From assembly GCA_039881045.1 (NCBI GenBank), contig JAYWVB010000061.1, positions 98,761 to 162,760 on the forward strand: a stretch of 64,000 bases of DNA, given 5' to 3'. The position numbers were made by a program, and so were the translations under genes. The notes below the pieces were generated by a model. That model worked only from the letters and a program-made list of their open reading frames with translations, did not search any database and was not told where the DNA came from. The DNA comes from Chaetomium olivaceum (Eukaryota > Ascomycota > Sordariomycetes > Sordariales > Chaetomiaceae). Each line of letters begins with the position of its first letter. The stretch's first letter is position 1. Below, one piece after another: positions 1 through 12,540 of this stretch.

Positions 1-2787
1 TACCTACCAAGGAAGAGACACGGCTCTGCCGGACGGCACGGGCGGGGGAACCCTGTTTGGTCTTTGTTACCGATGCCAGTCACGTCGCCGACCTGGAGGC
101 GCAAAAGAGGCGTTGTGTTTCTATCCTGCGACGAGGTACGTCGGACAAGGTTGAACCTTCCGACCTCCGTCGGGGAGAGGGTGTAGTAGTGTATGGAGTA
201 TGGAGTATGGAGTATGGTATATTTTTACATACATGCTGCTCATAGTCGTGGCAAAATTGATTGTGCTCGCTTTCTGCTTTATTTGGATGAAGGTCCTTTT
301 CCCCGCCGTGTATTTTAAGCAGATGGGACTACACATCAATTTGGAACGTGGAAGGGGGGGGACACAAGCGCCGTGCATTTGGAGATCACGACGTTGCGGT
401 GTAACGGGTTCATTTTTTGGCAATCGGGTGGGTGGGGGCGAAAAGCCAAGACTCGTGCGCTGCCGTCGTTTGCTTCCATGGGGATTCCACTGCAATTCCA
501 CTGCAATTCCATGTCACGGCCCCCAAGATTCCCGTTTGGGCATCCATGGGTGCTGAAAGAAGTGTCTGTGTGCCCGGTAGTACGGTGTTGGTAGGTGAAA
601 CCAAAGCCAGTCTGGGGCTGAATGGGTTTGAGTGGCGTCTAAAAACGCTAGACCTGCCGCAACACGAAGCGCATTTGGTTTGTTGGTGATACGTGTTGTT
701 TCTGTTGGTTGTGATTTAAGTTGGCACCATCACGGCCGCCGATCTTGGTGTTGTGAGTTAGTGCCGGGAGCTTGTTGGGAGACCGAAGACCCCGGACCCC
801 ACAGAGCGGCCGGGTCCGGATGAGATTGTCGGCGACTTGGCGGGAAGCCACCACGGCCGCTCCAGAATCCTTCTCTGTGGCTGTTCGACGGCCGAGGCGT
901 TGACATGGAATGATGGAATCATTGAAAGGCACCGACCAACCGACCAGCCGACCGGCCGGCAGGAGCAACATCCGATGTACAGATCGCATCCTTACCCCCC
1001 ATAGTTATCATCCTTTTGGTCGGGGAATGAGAGCCAACAAAACTGCTGCCTTGCATTGGATCGGGCCTCTTGTCGTCCGAAGTAAATCCCTGCTCAACCT
1101 TCCTCGAACCTTCCTCTGATGGGAGTCAAGGTGAGAAGGATGTTACAGTGGGCAACCTCGATTGGCTCACTCGCTCCACCCGTCTTCCTTCCTAATCGAA
1201 GAGTGCGAACGAGCCTCTCAACGGACCATCCGGTGTTTCGAGCTTCACATCACCTCAAACACGAAATATCTTTCAACTTAAGAGCAAGTTTATCTTATGA
1301 TTTACTGGAATCCTGCCAAAGCGGCACTTGATACTGACGAGCTATTGGCTTCAAATGAGATTAACTTCCATTCCTCCCACCATCCTTCCTGCTTTGGTCT
1401 GAGAACAGCTTTTCTCTCTCACAAATATTCCGTCGGAGTTTTAAACAAACTGCCTGACTCCGAATCCGCAGCTTTCCACTGTCCTGGGCCCTGCGCTGTG
1501 TGCGGGTTTCTGCTTCTCAGTCAAAGAAGCCGATCACGGACGTTGACGCTGACCCAGATCGATCCGCGCGGGGCCGTCATCAACAACCTTCTCCCCCCAC
1601 GTTCTCGCAGTAGCCAGCTGCAGCCCGCTCTCCTCAGGCAATGTGCCTAACGGTCAGCCCTACGGGTGTTAGCTTTATGCTTGCATTGCCGAAGTGTCTG
1701 TCAGACGGCTACTTGCGCCTGGTGGCCCCATCTCGGCGTTGCATCACCTGAAGCGAGTTAACCGGCCTAGCCCCGTTCCTTCGCATACCGGCCTGTTAGG
1801 AAGGGCTTACGATGATGACCAAAGATCTATCCGTAGAGGCCCGCAGGAGCAAATTGCCGGGGTTCGATACGCACGATTAGTGATGTCTATGTGGAGAGAC
1901 TTCCCGTGGCCTCAGTGTTCTGAGGGCGGGCAGGGAAACTAGCGAGACCGTGAACAAGGACTGGGCTTTGTTGCGCGGACAAGGAGCTGCTTGTCTTCGG
2001 GGGCGCGACGGGCTGCTGGGCGGCAATGTTTGTCTCGAAAGACGAGTTCGACGAGTCCACGGAGCGAACAGTAGCAACGATGTAGGTTGGTCCAGGTGCG
2101 GGTGAGGTCCGGTCGAGTGAGACGAGAGTGACTGGCATCCAGCTGGTCCACACGGGTGAGCCCGATAGACAGTCACAGTGTACAGAAGACATCCACTCGA
2201 CCGGTTGCTTCTACTCAACCTGTGGTTCCAGTCTTGTCTGTGATACGGACAGAGCACCACCCATTGGGACTGGATCGCATTACTCTAGTTAGAAACAATA
2301 TCACGGCGACATGTCGACAACGCCAGAACAATAACACGCCGGTCACTTGTTTGCTTCAACCTTTCGAAACAATTCTCACTGTCCACATGTATTTGTTGTA
2401 TTACCATTCGTTCAACTCCCCAAAGCAGCCCACCCAGCCAGCCAAAAAACCGCGTCCATTTCCTTCCCCATTTCACTCCTCGCATACAAATAAAACCATG
2501 CCCTGTCCATGCAAGAGAACAAGCAAAATAAGTAATACAGAGTGGCAGGGAGAGAAAACGAGAGAGACAGGGAGCTCATGTAGCCATACCAGTCTTCTTT
2601 TCTTCTGCCTTTTCATTTTCCCTTTTTTTGATCTCCCTCACCCACCTCCACCCGTCACCACCATGCTCTGGTATCTCCCGACCCATTCTTAAGCCAAAAA
2701 AAAACCAATATATCCGCTCTCATCCCGCCTCTCGTCATCAGCATAGCATAGCCATCTCCCTTCCTTCACCCACCAATGGGCGAGTGA
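1..2787. other. gene-free stretch at left edge
   Basis: No open reading frame here shows recognisable family motifs, and none reads as a spliced gene. It contains two short tandem repeats: a 7-bp ATGGAGT-type repeat at about 191-222 and a repeated CACTGCAATTC unit at about 487-510. The last few hundred bases (about 2150-2787) are pyrimidine-rich on the + strand and probably hold the 3' untranslated region of the nucleoporin gene that ends at 2788. Confidence 0.5.
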
Positions 2788-5700
2788 TCATGCGCCACCC
2801 CTAGCCCTCTTCCCTCCTCTGCCCCCTTCCCCAGGCCCGTCCGCCCCATCCCTAGGCCTCTTGTTCCCAGCACCGGCAGTGGGAGTGAAGTCCCCAGCAC
2901 CGGGGTTCAACCCACCACCGCCACGACCGAATCCACCACGACCGCGCTGTCCTTGACCGCCACGGCCTGGACCGGCTTGGTAGACACCCCCTCTGCCACG
3001 GTTCCCACCGCCGCCTCCACGGCTAGCCGGGACTGGGATGCCTCGCGGTTGTTGCCCTTGTTGGCCTTGTGGTTGCTGCTGCTGAGCTTGTTGTTGTTGG
3101 GGTTGCTGCTGCTGGGTTGCAGCGGGTTGCGGGAGGTTGCTGCTCGGGGCAGTAGCGGGTGCGCCGAAGGGGTTGTTGATAATAGGGGGCGGGATCCCAG
3201 TGGGTTTCGCCGGCTGCGGGAGCGCGGTCTGGGCGCCCGCCGCGGGTGCCGCAGGTTTGGGTTCCTCTTTGACGGGTGCAGCTTGGGAATCGTTAGCATC
3301 CGTGTCGAACGTTAACCCGAGCACGAAGGATGGGAGCATACCTGAAGGAGCCTGACCAGCCTGGGCCGCAGTCGCTGGGGGTGTACCAGCAGGAGCTGGC
3401 TGCGCTGCCGCTGCTTGCGTGGCAGGCGCTTGCGCAGGGGCTGGAGGTGCCAGAGGCTTCGCATCTTTGGCGATGTTCCACACCTCGACCACAGGCCGTT
3501 GTGGCGTGTCCTTCGCCGCCGTCTCGACGACCGAAATCTTAGCTTGTGCCGTCTTAGCCTGCCGGTCCAGCATGTTGATCCGGAGTGCTGATTTCTTCTC
3601 GGCTAAAGCGCTTGACTGCTCCCGAGCGTTGGCAATCTTTTGCTCGTACTCGGCCTTCACCGTCACCTCGGCCTCCTCCTTGGCTTTCTTCGTCTCAGCA
3701 GCGACCATTCTCTTAACATTGGCCTTAACAATGCTTGAAACGGTCGAGTTGGTGAGGACAAACTCCCGGATTTGTGCATCATTCAGCGAGCTGAAATCGG
3801 GAGCGGGGGTCTGCGGGGGGTTCGCCTCGGTCGACGGCTTGACAGGTGTCGAAGGCACGCCGTTCTTGGGCGCGGCGGTCTGCTGCTCGGCCCTGGCGAT
3901 AGCAAGCTCTTGCTGAAGCTTAAGATTGAACTCCTCCTGCATCTTCTCCTTCTCCTCTTGGGCCTGCTTCTCCATTGACTCCTTGGACTCAATGAGCTTC
4001 TTGTTCAATGCATTCTTCATCTTGTCAGACCGCTGCTTGATGATGTTGTCGGACTGCTCTTCAAGCTCCCTGGCCTTCGCCTCAAATTCAGCTGCCTTGG
4101 CTTCGGCCGCGGCGATCTTCTCTTCCAGAGCCTTACGCTCTTCATCGGTGAGGCTAGTGGCCACCTGAGACGGCGCGGTAGCGACATCGGTCATGGCAAC
4201 CTCGCCAGCGTTTGCAGCCGAAGCTTGTGCCAGGGCCTGGTCACGCTCGCCAATGGCCGTGGCGAGTTCGGCCCGAAGCTGTTCAACCTGGGCTTCCGCT
4301 GTGGCCTTTTGGGATGAGACAGTCTCCAATTCCTGCTTCAGGCTCTCAAGCTGCTGAGTAAGCTCTGCGATTTGGGCCGAGTCGACCACGGCCGGAGGCT
4401 GCTCCTCTGCTGGGGGTGCTGCCGTTTGCTGAGCCTGTTGAGCTTGTTGTTCGAGAGCGTGGTTCTTCTCGTTCAGATTGCCCAATTCTTGCTTGGCTGC
4501 TTCAAGCTCCTTCTCCACGCCGGCCAGCCGTTCGTTGACCGAGTTAAGGTTGTCCTGGAGAGTGCTCTTTTCCATATTCGCCTCATCGCGTTGAGACTTC
4601 ATGTTCCTAAACCGCGTCTTGAAGTCCTCAGCAAAACGCTCCTTCATGGTCCTCCACTCGGCCGTCTTCGTCTCTAAGGTTTCCTCCAACTCCTTGACCT
4701 TCTGCTGTAGCGATTGCTCCGACTGTTTGAGGGCATCCCGCTCTGCTTCCAGACTCGTAATAGTCTCCTTGAGCTGTTCCGCCTCCTGGGGGTCAGCTTG
4801 ACCATACTTGCTGAGAATCGACTCGATCCTCTTCTGCAAGCCCTCACGAGCCTCCTGAAGCTGCCGGATCTCCTGCTCCTTGAAGCCCTTGTCCAGATCG
4901 AGCTCTGAGATGCGAGCCTCGAGAGGCTGGATCTTAGCCTCCAGTTCCGAGATCTTCTCCGACTTCTTGACAAGCTGAGCCTGAGCCCGCTGGTTCTCAT
5001 TGCGGAGAGTGACGTTGCTCTCGCGGATAAGGTTGAGCTCGTTGAGCTTGTCCATGAGCTCCTTGTGTGTAAGGGAGCTCCTGGAGCTATCAGCATGGGC
5101 CCTGCGTTCCTGGTCAAGCTTGAGACGGGCTTCGTCAAGCTGGGACTGAGAGTATTCGACTTGTTGTTGGAGTCTCTTGGCTTCCTGGAGTTTGATGTCG
5201 TACTGAACTTCGAGAATCTCCTTCTCCCGACGCAAGTAGTTGTTCAACTCACGTAGACCCTCGGTTGCGGTGTCTGCAACCGAGGCCAATGGGCCTTCCC
5301 CATCCACCTGAGCCCGGTTCTGTTGCAACGAGGTGATCTGGGAGGTGACGCTGTCGAGCTGCTTGTGCAACAGCTTGTTCTGTGCGTCCACATCCTCCCG
5401 CCTCGTCTTGATTTCCGAAATCTCCTGCTCGAGTTGTTGGCGGCGCTCCTCCCAGGACTGTTCGCTCTGGGCGAGGGAGAGTTTGGCGGACTCTGCCTCG
5501 GCTCTCCACGCGGCGGACTGGGTCCTGAGCTCATTATGCTCAGCGCGAATCTGTTGCAGAAGCTTGGCGGCTTCGGCATGCTTGACGAGCTCCTGTTCGT
5601 AATCTTGTTGAGCCTTCGTGGCGATCTCGGCTTGCGCACGCAGGTCTTGCTGGTGGAACCGCGCAGTCTCCTTGTAGCGCTCCTCCTCGTCCTTCAAACG

Positions 5701-8700
5701 AGCAATATCGCTGTTGAGCATCCGCTCCTTCTCCTCATACTTCCTAACGACATCGCCCTGCGAATCCCGCAGCATGTTAAGCTCGTTATTTGAATTAGAG
5801 AGTTCCATCGTGAGTGCTTCGACACGTTGTTGCAGCTCGTTAGCGGCGTTCGTCTTGGTAGCGAGTGACGCATCCATTTCTTCGCGGTACTGGTCGTGGG
5901 ACTCGTTGAGGCTGGTGAGCTCCTCCTCCATGTCCCTGCTGAGCTGCCTAAACTGCTCGGCCTGCTGCTTCGCGTTCTCGAGCTGGACATTGAGCAGATC
6001 CAGGCTATTCTTGAGTTCCTGAACCTCGTTTTCCAACTCTTCGATACGGGCTTGAGATTCCTGGTCGGTGGCGGATTGCTCGTTGAGAGTCCCAGGCCGG
6101 GAGTCGGCAGAGGACGGAGACGCTCGGCGCGCTCTTGGGCGTTCCGAAGCTCAATCTCTAACTCACCGACGCGAGCCTGAAGATGATCCCGAGTTGTCTT
6201 GACTTGAACATTCTCCTCCTTGATTTGGCCGATCATCGCGGTCAGCTCGTCAATCCGCTTTTGGAATTGCTGAGCATCGAACTCCTTCCGAAGCTGAATC
6301 TTCTTGCCCTCTTCCACCTCCTCGGAGAGCTTGCGCTTGGTGGTGGTGAGCTCACCATCCAAAGAGTCGATTTGAGCCTGCAGCCTGCGCCGAGTCTCCG
6401 AGTCGCCCAGCTCACGCTCATTCAAGAGCGACTGCTGGTTCGACAACATGGCGTTGAGCTTGGCTTTCTCCTGCGCGAGATCTTCATTGTCCTTGCTGAG
6501 GCGTTCCTGGATGGTCTTCCACAACTTCTTCTCAGCCCGAAGGTTCGCGCTTTCGCTCCGCAGACTCTCAGCTAGGCCGCGAGCCTCGACAAGGTCCTCG
6601 GCGACTTGCTGAGTGCGCATGTCCTGCTTGGCAGCCGACTCGGACAGAGACTGGTTCCGTTTCTGCAACTCCTGCAGCTCGCTTTGCAGTGCCTTGAAAT
6701 TCGATTCTAGCATCTCATAGCGCTCAGTTGAAAGAGTGAGCTTGCTAGAGACGCGCGAGACCTCGCTCTGGAGAGATCCCTTCTCGGTCGACAACTTCTC
6801 AATCTGATCTTTCATGGCGTTCCTATCTGTGGACTGGTCGTTGCGGTAAGAGTCGAAATGCGCCTGCAGTTCCCTGAAGGCCACAGCCAAGTTCGCTTCT
6901 TCGGCATGCGGAGGCTGCTCAATGCTAGCGAGCACCTCACGCTGAGCACCTTCCGGGGAAGACCAAGGGCTTGCTGAATTTCGGATGACGACGCCTTCTG
7001 CTGTAGCATGCGGCGGAACATATCACGCTCGGTCATGTAACTCTTCATCCGCACAGTAATGGACTGCACCTCATCTTGGAGTGCTGAGACCGTACCCCGG
7101 AGTTCCTGAACCTCTTCGTGGTCCTGAGCGGCTTGTTGTTTGGCGGCCAAGGCCTCCTCGTTCTCCATCTTGGTGGCCAGTTCCCGGGTGAGCTTCAGCA
7201 ACGCCTCGTTCTTCTCCTGCAGCTCAAAGATATCCTTGAAGGCAGTGAACCTCTCGGTAATGAAGCGATGTGTGTCGGACATGTCATCCAACGCATGCTC
7301 GGCAACCTCGCCGCGCTGAAGTCTTTCGAATTGTGCCGTCTCTTCGTCGGTGAGCTGATCCAGACCCTTCTCCCTGGCATGGATATTGAAGATGAGAACA
7401 TGGATTTGTGTACTGAGGTCGCGGAGCTGTGTTTGGAGGATCTTGATCTCAGCCTGTGCCGCGGCGGCAGCGCCCTCAGCTTTGCGTGCGATTTTGACGG
7501 CAGCATCTCGCTGCTCGTAAGATTGCTCCGCCAGTTCCGACATGTGGGCGGATTCGTGCCGAAGACGTTCGTTTTCAGCCACTGTTTCCTCGTATTCGGG
7601 CATCTTGGCCTCCCAGATACCGAGGGCGTCGTCGAGCTCCTCTTGGAGCTTTTGATTCCGACGCTGCTCCCCGGTGAGTTGGGCCTTCACCTTGAAAAGT
7701 TCGTCGAGTGTCTCGGTGACACGGTGCGACGCCTTACCGCGCATCGACGCCGGTGTGCCGAATGGCGAAGACGGGCGAGCTAAGAAGGAGCCATTGGCGC
7801 GAGGGGTCTGGGGTGTTGAGCCAGGAACGCCGTTGTGAGAATCGGCGATGGCCCTGAGACGGTCCGCTTCGGCCTGGAGTTCTTGGACCTGTTGCTCCGT
7901 TTGGGAGTGGTCCTCCTTCTCCTTCTCCAACTCACGCCGGACGCGCCGAATCTCTTCCGCGCCATCGTCCTTGACTTGTTCGAGTCGAAGCTCGACCTCC
8001 TTCAGACGGTTCCGGTGGGTTTGCGACTGTTGGTCTTTCAACTCAACCAGGCGCTTTGATGACTCGAGCTCCTGTCTGAAGCTCTCCTCGGCGCGGGCCG
8101 CAGATTCTTGCAGCTGTTGCACCTTGGTTAGGGCTTCTTCCGCTTTCGATTGAGCTTCCCCTAGCCGCTTGCGTAGTTGCTGCTCGGTCCGGGTCAGCGA
8201 CTCGATGTTAGAAAGGGCTTCTTCGTTCTGCCGTTGCAGTTCGGCAATCCGGGCACCCTTTTCCTTCCGAATTTTGAGGCTCTCAGCTGTTTTGGTCTTG
8301 AGCTCGGCCTCGAACCAGTCGTTGTTCTTTTTCGAGAGCTCAAGCTCCTGCTTGAGAGACCCTTCGCGGTACTTGGCCGAGTTTGCTGCCGTCTGAGCGG
8401 TCTGGACAGACTGATTCAGAGTTGTAATTTCCTGGTTGAGCTTCAGAATCTTCTGATGCTGCTTCTGCAGCTCCTCGGCTAGGCTCGCGTTCGCTGTCGT
8501 CTTGGAATCGACGATGGCAAGGGTTTCGCGATTGGATGTCTCTAGGGAGGCGATGCGTGCCCGGAGTGTATCGATTTCCGAAAGCGATGTTGTCCCGGAG
8601 GACTTGAGAGTTTGAAGCTCATTTTCAAGTGCTCGACGGGCGGTCTCTGTGTTGGCAAACATGTTAGACAACGAACCCTATTGAGTAGCAATTGTTGCAA

Positions 8701-8994
8701 TGCAAACATACCTTCATTTTGGAGTTTCTGCCGAACCTCCTCGACCTCCTTTAAAGCTTTATCGCTTGTCGCTTTGAATTGTTCGCATCTTGATTCCGCG
8801 CCTCTGTACGCGGCTTCTAGCTCGACACCGAGTTGGAATTTCTCCTGCTCGAGGTCGCGCAGCTTGGCGACAATGGCACCCAAGACCGATGACACAAGGT
8901 CGACTGTCGGTGCGGTCACAACCGCATCGAGGTCGAGCTCTGGCACGCCGGCATGCGTCGAGAGGTAGGCGAGGTCGACCTCCGCCGCCGCCAT
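2788..8994 (-). CDS. mlp1: Nuclear-basket nucleoporin, TPR/Mlp1 family
   Basis: This is a giant coiled-coil protein of the nuclear pore basket (metazoan TPR, yeast Mlp1/Mlp2), which tethers mRNA surveillance and chromatin factors at the pore. Exon 1 is 8994-8712. A 65-bp intron (8711-8647) has donor GTATGT, branch CTAAC and acceptor CACAG. Exon 2 runs to the stop at 2788. About 1,600 residues are heptad-rich Glu/Gln/Leu/Lys coiled coil. They are followed by a Pro/Gln/Ala-rich region, RG/GRGG repeats and a basic KRPRD...GKRARGG end that resembles a nuclear localisation signal. Two single-base losses interrupt the frame, near 6955-6958 (a G4 run, C4 on the coding strand) and near 6113. Adding two bases gives exactly 2,048 codons including the stop, and the coiled-coil sequence continues smoothly across both breaks. 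I therefore treat it as one functional gene with consensus errors. Family assignment rests on length, coiled coil and the C-terminal design. Confidence 0.85.
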
Positions 8995-9822
8995 CGTGTT
9001 TCGCGGCGTGGGTATATTAGTGCATATGTAGGTAAGGATTGATTGACTAGTCGGACTATCGTCGGAAATGGAGATGATAGGAGATGGGAATCGATGCGCT
9101 TCTCGGTCCAGGCGGAATCGCGTGATTGTTGGATTGTTGGGTGGGAAGTTTTCCTTTGAAAGAGAGCTTCGAAGTTGGGAGCCTTTCTCACTGGCCGAAG
9201 CTGTTTTCGGCAAGAACCAGCCCCAGCCGCGAGCTTTCACGCGGCAACCAATCAACACAGCGACGGTATTTGTGGGGCAACGACACAAAGGCTGGGAGCA
9301 GTCAGTCCGTGCGTGGGAGGCGGCCCACCTGGAAATGGAGTCGCTTTCCTTCCAGTCCCGGTCAACTGTTTCCATCGTACGGAATACCTTAGGTAAGGTA
9401 CTTAAAAAACCTGAAAGTCTCTAAAGTATTCATTCCTAACAAACACATCTCTGTACTATCCTTGTGACAAAATATCTCAATTCTGAAACGCCAAAATATC
9501 TGTACCAAGCAGAAGTTATTACTCGTCTACCATCATATTTCTTCGTTCATATCCACCCACACACACACACACACACGACAACCCGTCCAATCTCTTTAAG
9601 ACGACTCAAACAGCCACCCCCAAATCCCATCTTGACCTGATCATCTTACATATCTCTCTAAAATACACTATCTCTCTCTAATGCATCATATCACTAACCA
9701 ACACAACCAGTCTAATTTGCAGTCTCAAATGCCCACATTACATGTACAAAACAAACGCCCCAATTAAACTAAGGTATTCACATACTCCCCAACCTCTCCC
9801 TAAACGATACACCTCACAACGA
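8995..9822. other. intergenic between convergently read neighbours
   Basis: This holds the promoter and 5' region of the nucleoporin gene (8995 upward) and the 3' flank of the membrane-protein gene ending at 9823. A (CA)n microsatellite lies at about 9558-9577. No coding feature is supported. Confidence 0.5.
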
Positions 9823-12540
9823 TCACCTCCCTCCCCTCCCCCCATCCATCTCATGCAAATCCGGCACCGGTCCCGCCTGCCATGACGCCTGTGGATGTTG
9901 TTGCTGGCTGTATGAGCCGGCGGGTGGTGTGCCTGGGCTGTAGGCGTGGTAGCCCGGCTGCATTTGCGGAGGGTGAGGTGATGGGGTTGGGGACGGGTAT
10001 TGTTGTTGTTGTTGCTGCTGATGGTGTTGTTCGTAGGGAGATTGTGGTGGGGAGTAGGGTTGCATGTGCGGTGATTGTTGTGGTGGGTAGGATTGTTGTT
10101 GTTGATGTTGTTGATGCTGTGGCATGTAAGGGGAGTGTTGTTGTTGCGGCGGGTAGCTGTATTGACCCGCCAACTCTGGCCGGTTGGGGTTGGCGTTGTG
10201 GTACTGCGAGCCTTGACCCTGCAGTTCAGACATGTTCGCCGGGGTGGTGGCGTACATGGCGCCCTGGCCCTGGAGTTCGGGCCGGTTGGGTGCTGGCGCC
10301 CCTTGGCCGTAGAGCTCAGGGGCGTTGGGTGGTGGCGGGACCATGGCGCCCTGGCCTTGGAGTTCTGGTCGGTTGGGGGCAGGGGCGCCTTGCCCATAAA
10401 GCTCGGGAGCGTGTGGCGAAGGCGGAACCATGGCGCCTTGACCTTGGAGTTCCGGTCGGTTGGTCGACGGGACGCCTTGGCCATAGAGTTCGGGCGCATT
10501 GGGCGCCGAAGCAGCGAACATGGGGCTCTGACCCTGGCCCTGAGGCCCAGGCGTGTCGGGAGAAACAGACGACGGGGTGTTTGTGTGTTGATTATGCAGC
10601 TCGGGACGGTTCGGCATGGGCGGGAAGAACGCTGCCTGCCCGCTGAGCTCGGCTTGGTTCGGAGGCGGAGCGAAGGCGCCAGTTGTATTGGCGGAGACGG
10701 GCGAAACGGTGCTGGAACGGCCGGGAACGGCCCCCACCTTGAGCGTGCTCGGCGAGGGGCTTGGAGGGCGTGGCGAGGCAACCGAGTCACTAGCCAGTTC
10801 GGCCTTGCCGCCATACAGGCCGAGAGGAACAGGCGGGTCGTTTGCTCCGGGCGCATTGTCCGGGATCCGCAGCGAATCAGGCCGGTTCCTCCTAGCCCGG
10901 AGGACGAAGAAGATGATGGCTCCGATCAGACCAAGGCCGCCAATGACACCAACTACAGCCCCGACAATGACGCCCGTGCTGGACCCGCTTGAAGTCTCTT
11001 CATCGCCCCCTTCAGACGAGTTGTCCGATCCGTTACCGCCCGAATCCCCGTTTCCATCCCCGGTGTTGCTATCGTTGCCGCTGCCATTGCCCGTCTCTTG
11101 CGGACCGTTGGTGGTAGCACGGCTCGCTGGGTATGTCTGCTCTATCGAGTTAGAAACGCCGGCGGCCGTTACTTTAGCCTCAGCGGCGCTGCAATAGTAG
11201 TTGAACACCTGATCGGTTTGTCAGTGACCTGGCAGCAAACACCCCGGGGCTCTAGGAGGCTTACGGCAACGGCGGAAGAGACATCTTCGGTGGCAGTCGA
11301 AGAGCACTCCACTTGACGGACGAGGTAATGACCTTCAGGACCTCCTGGGTCATACCCTCCTTGAGGCACACACACGACGCAAGAGCCTGTGGACCGCTGG
11401 GGCACAGATAATCCATTTGCTAAAAGGTTGTTAGTCGGCTGAGATTACAAGTATCCTCTAACGATGTCGAGACGAGCTGCATATACTTACAGACTGAACA
11501 GCGTAATTGAGCCCCGACGCCGCGCATGGGGCAAGGGAGCTATACCCAGGGAGATCCGTGATGTAGTAGGTCACTGTTTTCGTCAGCAAACGATTGCCAA
11601 GGCCTAACGTTGTCGACCTGTCGACTTACTATCGCCCGGTGGTTTGGACGGGACCGGAAATTTCGTTGTGCCGTCGTTCATGGCGCAGTAAGCAGCAAAC
11701 ATGGCCTGGGCAGACGAGACGTCCACCGAGTGCCCGGAGCACGATGACTTGGCCTCCGAGTTGATGATTTGGCTGACCACGAGCGAGTTCTGGTTCTTCT
11801 TGCAAGCACAGCTCGCCAGTGCAGGCGCATCGGTCGGGCATTTGTCGTAGCTCTGGGCCACAGGTTAGCGGGCTGGGGTGGTTCGGTGAGTCTAAACTAC
11901 AGAGCCTACCATTGTCCTGTTTCATTGTTAGCAACTGTCGCTAACTGTTCGTTCATAAAGATTTGGGTTGCTGGAAACTTACTGAACTCCATATCGGATG
12001 GCGCTCTTCGCGCATGGCGCCAGGTAATCGAACTCGGGGATATCCGTGATGTAGACACTGACGGCGGTCGGAGACGGGAATGAGACTGATAAGGTCGGGT
12101 CACAGTACGCTTTGAAAATCTAGGAGGGAATCAGCACACCTGACTTGCTCCTCGACTTCTGGCTGGTCATACACTTTGAACCGACGCTTGATCCTCGCTG
12201 GCAGTTGATCCGCATGAGGCGCTGACCGAGGCGGAAATCTGGGAGGAGATGGAGGCGTAATTGTTGTTCTTGGTGCAAACACAGGACTGGAGTTCCGACA
12301 CAGCCTCGGGACATGCGTCGTAGGTTTGCGACTGGACGTTATAAAGGAGGGCCGACTGCGCACATGGTGCCTTGAGGTGTTGCTCAGTCAGTTCTGGTCA
12401 AAGGGGCAGAGCGGAGGCCTGGGGTTTGGCTTTACCAAAGCTTCGTAGGCAGGCATGTCTGTCACATATTGCATTGAAGCCGCCCTCGCCGAAGGGATGG
12501 CGAGAGCCAGAATGGCCGCCGAGAGGCGTGTTTGGCCCAT
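9823..12540 (-). CDS. Single-pass membrane protein with three Cys-rich ectodomain repeats
   Basis: Predicted cell-surface protein of unknown function. Exons (- strand): 12540-12436, 12370-12175, 12109-11983, 11916-11910 (7 bp), 11852-11630, 11573-11491, 11419-11265, 11208-9823. The N-terminus MGQTRLSAAILALAIPSARA is a signal peptide. Three repeats follow, each shaped Y(V/I)TD(M/I/L)P...LAPCA...Y.VQ...CP...LASC.C...YC. A Ser/Gly/Asn linker leads to one transmembrane helix (GAVVGVIGGLGLIGAIIFFV) with a basic stop-transfer RARRNR. The cytoplasmic tail carries alternating NRPELQGQGAM and APELYGQGAP units (about 10200-10640), then polyGln/Pro. Exon 7 is one base short near 11310 (AAGTGG where AAGGTGG restores the repeat). 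The layout recalls fungal wall-stress sensors, but I see no WSC domain. The exon structure is supported because each repeat realigns only when spliced this way. Confidence 0.75.
10190..10640 (-). repeat. PEL(Q/Y)GQG-encoding tandem repeat
   Basis: Imperfect repeats of about 78 bp encode alternating NRPELQGQGAMVPP and APELYGQGAPAP units, three close to full length with degenerate copies on both sides. They lie in the cytoplasmic tail of the membrane protein. Copy number is likely variable between strains. Confidence 0.8.

Noticed and set aside
2156..2692. 178-codon + strand frame upstream of the nucleoporin stop
   Set aside because: Low-complexity, pyrimidine-rich, probably 3' untranslated sequence of the opposite gene; no motifs.
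6036..6140. Intron to explain the mlp1 frame change
   Set aside because: No GT/GC donor with branch and acceptor of fungal size around the break; a one-base loss is simpler.
7118..7783. 221-codon + strand frame inside the nucleoporin gene
   Set aside because: Leu-rich shadow of coiled-coil codons read backwards (CTC/CTT from GAG/AAG).
9882..10992. Long + strand frames over the membrane-protein tail
   Set aside because: Complement of the PELxGQG and polyGln repeats; composition is an artefact of the repeat.
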